A stretch of DNA of 64,000 bases from Climacteris rufus (Eukaryota > Chordata > Aves > Passeriformes > Climacteridae): assembly GCA_013398175.1 (NCBI GenBank), contig VZRZ01008565.1, positions 647,267 through 711,266 of the forward strand. The letters run 5' to 3'. Below the pieces are notes generated by a model. That model was given only the letters and a program-made list of their open reading frames with translations, did no database searches and was not told the origin of the DNA. The translations under genes were made by a program, and so were the position numbers. Positions 58,490-64,000 of this stretch are shown in pieces (the stretch's first letter is position 1; every line of letters begins with the position of its first letter).

Positions 58490-58870
58490 AGATAAATGGT
58501 GTTTATTGGGATGGCTTTCCTGTATGCCAAACATAAAACAAAATGCCAATCGATAGAGCTGCCTCACCTGATGGTTTTATTTCTCTTCTCCTCCCGCCCC
58601 CACTCTTAACTTTGCTGTGCTCTGGAGCTCTCGGCGGGGTTTGCACCGTGGTGATAAACCAACAGATCCTCATTAACCCGTGGGCAAGAGCAAGAATTTG
58701 CCTTTTCTCTCTCTTTCCCTTTTCCCTTTTTTTATTTTTTTCAAAGAACTCTCCCTCTATCAATATTTGATGAGGGTAATTTCAAAGACTTGTTTAGTAT
58801 GATCTCCACATAAGGAGTCCTTGGGAGTGTTTATCACGTTCGAGGTATAATTACATTCAAATCCTGAGAC
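58490..58870. promoter_or_regulatory. Candidate non-coding element
   Basis: Mixed AT-rich segment with a CCAATCGAT site (Cut/Onecut-like ATCGAT) near 58544, a pyrimidine tract at about 58695-58755, and TAATTACATTCAAAT near 58848. The regulatory role is only suggested by motif content. Confidence 0.22.
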
Positions 58871-59096
58871 ACAGTTGCCAGGGTTACAGCTGCTGGTGGT
58901 TCCTCCAGCTTTTGTGTGTCTGGGGTTTCTCACCGCCCCCCGTGCACTCACACTCCCCACGCGCTCTGCTCCTTTGGGGAAGGAGGAGAGGGGGATGGAT
59001 GGGAAGCTTGAGGAGCGGCACTGGCCAGGACAGGCCACACCAGCACCTCCCAGCCTGCAGGAAAGTCAGAATTCCCTGCAGGGTGTACCTGGTGCA

Positions 59097-59129
59097 GGGT
59101 TTGGGGTCAGGGATGGGGTAGAGGGAGGG
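59097..59129 (+). other. Strong G-quadruplex motif
   Basis: Six G runs within 33 bp: 59097-59099, 59103-59106, 59110-59112, 59115-59118, 59123-59125 and 59127-59129. Loops are 3, 3, 2, 4 and 1 bases. This satisfies the canonical four-run rule with spare runs. It lies about 100 bp upstream of a CR1 copy. Confidence 0.8.
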
Positions 59130-59227
59130 CTGAGCAGGCAGCTGAACACTGCTGACAAAAATATTGTAGTAAAGTCCTCAGTCAGTGACAGGACCCAAGG
59201 GAATGGCTGGAGCAGGGTCAGGGGAGA

Positions 59228-59442
59228 GTTGGAGAGTCAGGCTGGATATCAGGAAAAGGTTCTTCCCCCAGAGGTGCTGGGCACTGCCCAGGCTCCCCAG
59301 GGAATGGGCACAGCCCCAAGGCTGACAGAGCTCTCAGGGATGCCCAGGGTGGGGTTGTTGGGGTGTCTGTGCAGGGCCAGGGGTTGGACTGGATGATCCT
59401 TGTGGGTCCTTTCCTTCTCAGGAGATTCTATGGCTCAGTGAA
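59228..59442 (+). mobile_element. CR1 LINE 3' fragment
   Basis: Shows GTTGGAGAGTCAGGCTGG, TATCAGGAAAAGGTTCTTCC, ACTGCCCAGGCTCCCCAGGG, GGACTGGATGATCCTTGTGG and a tail GATTCTATGGCTCAGTGA. A short internal deletion relative to the copies at 40629 and 53521 removes the segment after CAGAGCT. 5'-truncated. Confidence 0.94.
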
Positions 59443-59784
59443 CCTCAATGGCTGTAGAGGAAGGAAAGGCAACACCTTTCCTTCATCCCTTGAATCCCCA
59501 AGTGAAATCTAAAGAGCCAAGGCATAAATGGCCAGGGATGGAGAGCTGCAGAATCCCAAGGGAGAGGCCCAGTGGTGCCAGCACTGAGACCTCCTTGCAC
59601 CCTCAGCTTTCCCCACCCTGTCACAAGCTCCTCTGCTCTACCCAGACCAGGAGAATCCTCTCGAGAGGCAGTCGGTGCCTGAGGACACCAGCTCTGTGTG
59701 TGCCAAAACGGGGACACAGACTCCAGCTGAGACATTCCTGGAAACGTTCTGGGCATTAGCCTGGCTTCAAGCAGATACACACAG

Positions 59785-59829
59785 AGATATAGACATATAT
59801 AGATATATGAATATAGATATATATATATG
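59785..59829. repeat. TA-rich microsatellite (GATATA/ATATAG)n
   Basis: Imperfect ATAGATATA units ending in a run of about ten alternating AT bases. Confidence 0.9.
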
Positions 59830-60539
59830 ATCTGGGCTATCTGCTGGAGACCTGGTCTCACATTACTGGCCATGCAGAGAGGGAAGCAGCTGCCAGCTCA
59901 AGCTCTTTACCGTCACTTAACCAAAGCCCAGCCACAGCAGGGCTGTGTGTGTGAAGCCAGCTGAGCACCAGAGCTGGGAACATCCCAGGCCCAGTCCCAG
60001 CTGGCAGTGTGGACCTACTGAAATGGCCTCAAGACCCTGCTGTACTGGGAAAAGATAAAACCTGAGCTTTTCCACCTCAACACAACGTCCCATCCCTGCT
60101 GCAGCAGCGACTTGGAGATCTCCAGGCCGAGGGCAGAGCTTAAGGAGGTGTTAAACAACAACCCTCAGGGAACGGGTGACCCAAGAAAAAGCCATTCCCT
60201 GCTCCTGCCCAAGCTCTGGGGCTGAACAAGGCTGCCCAGCCAGATTTGCCTCCCTTTCCCATCCTTCAGACAGGCAGAGGCTCAGCTCCTACCTTGTGTT
60301 TCCTGGACAGTGTCGGCAAATGCTTGTTTCAGCGAGCAGTGAGGAGCTGGGATTGAATTGCCTTTGTTCTAATTCCAATTTTAAATAATATGAGCCTCCC
60401 TACAACAGGCAGCGTTATCACTAATCCCCACAGCTGAGCCTGAAATAAGCTTACACACCATGCGGCAGCACTGTGGGAAGAACAATTATCCCAACAAAGG
60501 ATGGAGAGGGGAGGAAACAACCATGAGCTCCTTGGGTTA

Positions 60540-60990
60540 GATGGAGGGCGAACACAATTGTTGTCAATTCACAATAAATAAATAATAAATATTTTTTTTA
60601 AAAAAAGCCACCGAAACACAAAACAAACAAACCCCAAAAACAAATGCGGCATGAAGGCCTGGTAAAATATTTACAGTCATTTCAACAGAAAAGAGGTACC
60701 TGCTACAGTCAATAGGTTGTAAAACAAATTCAGATGGAAGCTATTGTTTACCCCTAAATCAGCTCTAATGCACTGGCAAATGTGATTATCAGCATTCTGC
60801 GGGGAGAGGCAGCATCAGCATTCATTCCAGGTGTGCTCAGTGAAGGCTCTCTTGGCCACAGGTTCATTTGTAATTATTAAAATGCACCTTGTTAGCCATG
60901 CAGCAGTCCCAAATTTCTGGGCAGCGGCACATGCAGTATCGGCTTTAATTTATTCTGTGCAATTTATGTATAATTTCACTGTGTCAGTGC
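60540..60990. promoter_or_regulatory. Candidate conserved non-coding element
   Basis: A long AT-rich, CpG-poor stretch. Features in order: a palindromic ACAATTGT (SOX-like) at about 60553-60560; AATAAATAAATAATAAAT followed by T8A7 at 60592-60606; TTATCAGC (GATA-like) near 60785; TAATTATTAAAATGC near 60871; and TTTAATTTATT near 60943. It is the largest such patch in the second half of the window. Enhancer function is inference. Confidence 0.33.
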
Positions 60991-61366
60991 CACGGTGCAA
61001 ATGAGAAACCCCATCTCAAAGGCTCCAAATGGAAGGGAGCTGAGCGCTTCCTGCTACCCGTGCGCTCGGAGCTGGCACGTCCTTTGTTCCTGGGGAGAGC
61101 TTTTCCATCAAGGACAAACAGCCAGGGAGCTGGCAGCCACCGTGGCTGCTCCCACTGCCAGGGCTGGGAAGGGGAGCAGCTCAGGGCCTGGGTGCACACC
61201 AAGGGGAAGCAGTCATGTAGGGAAGGGAGAGACTGGTTATCGCCCCAAGGACACGCACCGGTGCACTGCTGGACCACCCTGTTATCCAAAACAACAGCAA
61301 ATCCAGGGAACTGACAGAAAAATAGGAAGGGAGAGAAGCCACAAGATAGTTTGCAGCATGAGGTGT

Positions 61367-61725
61367 GAGATTACAGAGTGGTTTGGGTGGGAAGGGACCT
61401 TAAAGCCCATCCAGTGCCACCCCCTGCCAGGGCAGGGACACCTTCCACTGTCCCAGGGTGCTCCAAGTCCCATCCAGCCTAACCTTGGACACTTCCAGGG
61501 ATGGGGCAGCCACAGCTTCTCTGGGCACCCTGTGCCAGGGCCTCAGCACCCTCATGGGGAAGCCTTTCCCTCTCATCCACCAGTGCCCCCAAGCCCTTCT
61601 CCCGAGGTCTGCCGTCCATCCTTTCTCCCCCCAATTTGTGTTTGTGCCTGGGATTGCCCCAAGCCAGGGGCAGAACCCTGCACTTGGCCTTGTTGAAATT
61701 CCCAAGGTGGATGCAGGATATCTCA
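61367..61725 (-). mobile_element. CR1 LINE fragment with internal deletion
   Basis: The 3' part (61367-61570) matches the complement of the CR1 3' end: GATTACAGAGTGGTTTGGG, GGCAGGGACACCTTCCACTG and GGGATGGGGCAGCCACAGC. At about 61573 it jumps directly to CTCATCCACCAGTGCCCCC, which belongs far further 5' in CR1 ORF2. It continues to TGCACTTGGCCTTGTTGAA. Several hundred bases of ORF2 are therefore missing internally. The minus frame shows FNKAKCRVLPL, KLGG and EKGLGALVDE, all known CR1 RT C-terminal blocks. Confidence 0.92.
61574..61725 (-). pseudogene. CR1 reverse-transcriptase remnant
   Basis: Within the minus-strand frame 61479-61898 the peptide NFNKAKCRVLPLAWGNP, then HKHKLGG, then EKGLGALVDE corresponds in order to the conserved region after the CR1 active site. 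Beyond that the frame runs into 3' UTR sequence because of the internal deletion, so it is a non-functional fusion. Upstream of 61725 similarity ends (5' truncation). Confidence 0.8.
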
Positions 61726-62769
61726 TCCAATAGGAAAGCAAGGGCAAATCCACGCAAGAAATCCTGGAACTCTGCCTGGGCTGGAGCCTGGAGCTTCTGA
61801 GAGGAGGAGCTCTCACCTGGACACGGCTGCAAGGGGAGATTGGCTCTGACTGTTAAAGGGTCCTGCACAGGGAGGTAGGAAATCACCAAACACCTCACCC
61901 AAAATGCCCATTACCATCCCCAAAGCAGAGGGCCAGGTGGAAATCTGATCAAAGGGGTTTAAATATCAGGGAAGGGGGATGATGACGTTGGGATGAAGGC
62001 CTGGAGTGGTGTAAAGAGCACTGCTTGGTGGCCTCACCTCACAAGGCAGTGGCACGAGGGACACCGCTTATCAGAGGAAGGGAATGGGATTGAGGTGAGC
62101 ACGGAGCATGTCTGAGCATTCAAATTACAAGCAGGGCTTGTAAGGGACAGGATCTGACATTTAATGCCTCTGTTTGCAAAGTGCTTGACATTCACGATAA
62201 CAGGAGCAGCACAGGCAGGCAGGGAGGGCCCTGGATTCCTGGGAAAGGAGTGAAAAGCAGCCTGGTTTTCCCTCTCTGCTGTCTGGGAACATCCCTGGGA
62301 CCTGCAAACACAGGGAGCCTGTGTCTTACACAAACACCTGCAGCACTCCTGGGACAGGCTGCCTGCAGACTCCCAGAAAAGTCACCCCATCCCTCGTGCC
62401 TCAGCTTTCCTCCCCAGAAGATGGATCTGCAGCAGATGTGCCACATGTGTGGAGCACACAGCCCAAAGGAGCCAGGCTTTGGTCTTACCTAGGGCTCTGA
62501 GGAGCCATTAGAAGAGAAATAAAGTTCAACATTCCATCTTCCCTTGGAAAGAGAAGGAGACTGCAGACTGGATGGAAGTAACTTATTTTGAAAGGTGCCT
62601 CTCCTGACAGCAGTTCAGGGATGGAAGTGGAAGAGGGGAATTTAGTGTCACAGCTAATGCTTGGCAGGAGCTGGAGGCTTGGAACCAGTTTTAACACAGG
62701 TCTCAGCTTGGAGCAATGTAATTGCCACCACTGGTGTGGGCAGGTGGGTCCCCAGCAAGAGGTGCCAAG
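61726..62769. other. Unique non-coding sequence, no gene seen
   Basis: No repeat or coding homology was recognised in this kilobase. Confidence 0.4.
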
Positions 62770-62901
62770 TCCTGGGAGGTGCTCAGGCTGCCTGGATGGG
62801 GCTTGGAGCAACCTGGGATGGTGAAAGAGTCCCTGCCCACGGCAGGGGGTGGGGCTGGATGAGCTTTAAGGTCCCTTCCAGCCCAAACTGTTCTATGATT
62901 C
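62770..62901 (+). mobile_element. CR1 LINE short 3' fragment
   Basis: Contains GGGAGGTGCTCAGGCTGCC, TGGATGGGGCTTGGAGCAAC, GGATGAGCTTTAAGGTCCC, TTCCAGCCCAAACTG and a TTCTATGATTCC tail. 5'-truncated, about 130 bp. Confidence 0.93.
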
Positions 62902-63820
62902 CCTTCCCCAGGACAACTCTCCATCCCACACTGGCCTCCAGAGGTTCTCCTGACGTGGCTGGAGAGTGGCCTGCAAGAGCAGACCAGGCTCAGGGGGGTG
63001 CTCCAATGATCCCAGGCTTTACAGGGCAGGTTCTGGCCAAGCTGGGCTCAGGAAGGCTGATGACAAGACTACTCAGTATTGACACAGAACAGTGTTGTCA
63101 CCACATGCGAACAGACACTTATTTCCACCACAGTGTTAATGGACTGCCCAGCAGGGAGAGAGGACCCATGTGTGACAGGGGAAGGGACAAAGCCCAAGGT
63201 CCCCGGAGCACAGTGTGGATCCTGCACTTTTAGCCACCCATCCAGCTGTATTTTCTCTTAATTACATTAAAATAACACTCCCACCTCATTTTTTATTATT
63301 AGAAATGAACAGATTTAAAGCATTTCCCCTCAAATTATGGTTCACCTGAGTAGATAATTAAAAGACTATGGAGGAGATACACTTTTATGTGTAATTACAC
63401 CCACTTCTGCTGCTGTATCGGGGCTTCAAAAATATTTGCAAAACAACTCGAAACTTTTATTTTGTCAGCGCAATAATTGCTGCTTGTCAGGGCTATCGGT
63501 GCCGGTGTCTGCTCGAACAGGAGCAGCGTCTCACAGGCAGCTTTGCTGGGAGAGGGAGCAGTGTGGAGATGCAGAGCATCCCAGGAAAACTGCTGGCAGC
63601 ACAGCTGTGCACGCCCTTCCACGGAGCTGGCACTGAGCTCACCCAGGGAACAGCCCCGGGAAGCAGAAGGGTGTTTGGTTGAGTTTTGTGGGGAGCTGGG
63701 AGGATGCAGGGAGGATGTGCAAGGTTTGTTCCCCGTCCATCATGGTAGGGGACACACACAGGGACAGATCTCCACGGCTGCTGGGTGTATCTGGATTTGT
63801 CTGGCACAGTGAAGGGTCAG
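62902..63820. other. Non-coding sequence with AT-rich element
   Basis: Unique sequence; the AT-rich part at 63230-63490 is listed separately. No gene was recognised. Confidence 0.4.
63230..63490. promoter_or_regulatory. Candidate conserved non-coding element
   Basis: AT-rich and CpG-poor, with TTAATTACATTAAAATAAC at about 63258-63276, an E-box CACCTG at 63343-63348, GATAATTAAAAG near 63354 and TGTAATTACACCC near 63389. Motif clustering suggests an enhancer; this is inference. Confidence 0.3.
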
Positions 63821-64000
63821 CACAGAATCATGGAATCATGGAATGCTTTGGATTGGAAGGGATCTTAAAGCTCGTCCAGTCCCACCCCTGCCATGAGCAG
63901 GGACACCTTCCACTATCCCAGGCTGCTCCAAGCCCTGTCCAGCCTGGCCTTGGACACTGCCAGGGATGGGGCAGCCACAGCTTCTCTGGGCACCCTGTGC
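63821..64000 (-). mobile_element. CR1 LINE 3' fragment, cut by window end
   Basis: Begins CACAGAATCATGGAATCATG with a duplicated tail unit. It continues CAGGGACACCTTCCACTATC, CTTGGACACTGCCAGGGATG and GGGCAGCCACAGCTTCTC to the last base. About 40 bp at the end are identical to the copy at 61367-61725, so the two belong to one recent subfamily. The element continues beyond the window. Confidence 0.95.

Larger units (their letters stand above)
55881..59096. other. Unique non-coding sequence, no gene seen
   Basis: Contains a perfect 19-bp tandem duplication at 56458 and an AT-rich motif-bearing stretch at about 58490-58870. The 247-codon minus frame at 57747-58490, the longest in the window, overlaps plus-strand open frames and has no recognisable domain. 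Confidence 0.4.
59443..61366. other. Non-coding sequence with AT-rich element
   Basis: Unique sequence. Holds the TA-rich microsatellite at 59785 and the AT-rich candidate element at 60540-60990. No gene was seen. Confidence 0.4.

Noticed and set aside
57747..58490. Longest open frame (247 codons, minus strand)
   Set aside because: Low-complexity composition with no recognised domain, overlapped by plus-strand open frames. GC-moderate vertebrate DNA yields such frames by chance.
60995..61696. 233-codon plus-strand open frame
   Set aside because: Its second half is antisense to the CR1 copy at 61367-61725, so it is not a host gene.
1..64000. CRISPR arrays, operons or other bacterial-type systems
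   Set aside because: The sequence is clearly vertebrate (avian CR1 throughout), and no regularly spaced repeats or prokaryotic gene organisation occur.

Overview
This window looks like non-coding, gene-poor DNA from a bird genome. The diagnostic evidence is about 20 fragments of the CR1 LINE retrotransposon on both strands, nearly all 5'-truncated and many ending in the avian CR1 3' tail (variants of TTCTGTGATTCTGTGA). There is also one probable fragment of an avian ERVL-type LTR and one much older amniote CR1/L3-like copy. Base composition is mixed: AT-rich, homeodomain-motif-rich patches alternate with GC-rich unique sequence. One N sits between two poly-T runs, as expected of a draft assembly. 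The bird assignment is firm; I cannot name the order or the chromosome.

I could not support any host protein-coding gene. All the longer open frames (up to about 247 codons) lack recognisable domains, overlap other open frames, or run through CR1 sequence. Only two short frames have recognisable homology, and both are decayed CR1 reverse-transcriptase remnants (near 16.4 kb and 61.6 kb, minus strand). Short exons without a start codon could be missed by eye, so this is absence of evidence only. No tRNA, rRNA, CRISPR array or other RNA gene was recognised.

Layout. 1-9.8 kb: unique sequence without recognisable CR1, with a perfect 57-bp tandem duplication and two motif-dense AT-rich patches. 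9.8-20.2 kb: four minus-strand CR1 copies, one about 870 bp long, and a purine-rich strand-asymmetric block. 20.8-30 kb: a minisatellite with 19/21-bp alternating units, plus-strand CR1s, a TG microsatellite and a pair of octamer motifs. 30-48 kb: a nested CR1-in-CR1 insertion, CpG-rich blocks at 37.5 and 45.1 kb, a duplicated ATGCAAATTG site and the LTR fragment. 48-64 kb: the ancient CR1, a cluster of three CRE-like octamers, the N-containing poly-T tract, a CpG-island-like block at 55.2-55.9 kb, a strong G-quadruplex motif, a TA-rich microsatellite and three more motif-dense AT-rich patches. The window ends inside a CR1.

The spaced, low-CpG, homeodomain/POU/forkhead-motif-rich patches in a gene-free interval resemble a regulatory gene desert around a developmental gene. 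That is inference and needs a cross-species alignment. I found no gene cluster or defence-like system, and nothing that amounts to a demonstrably new biological system.
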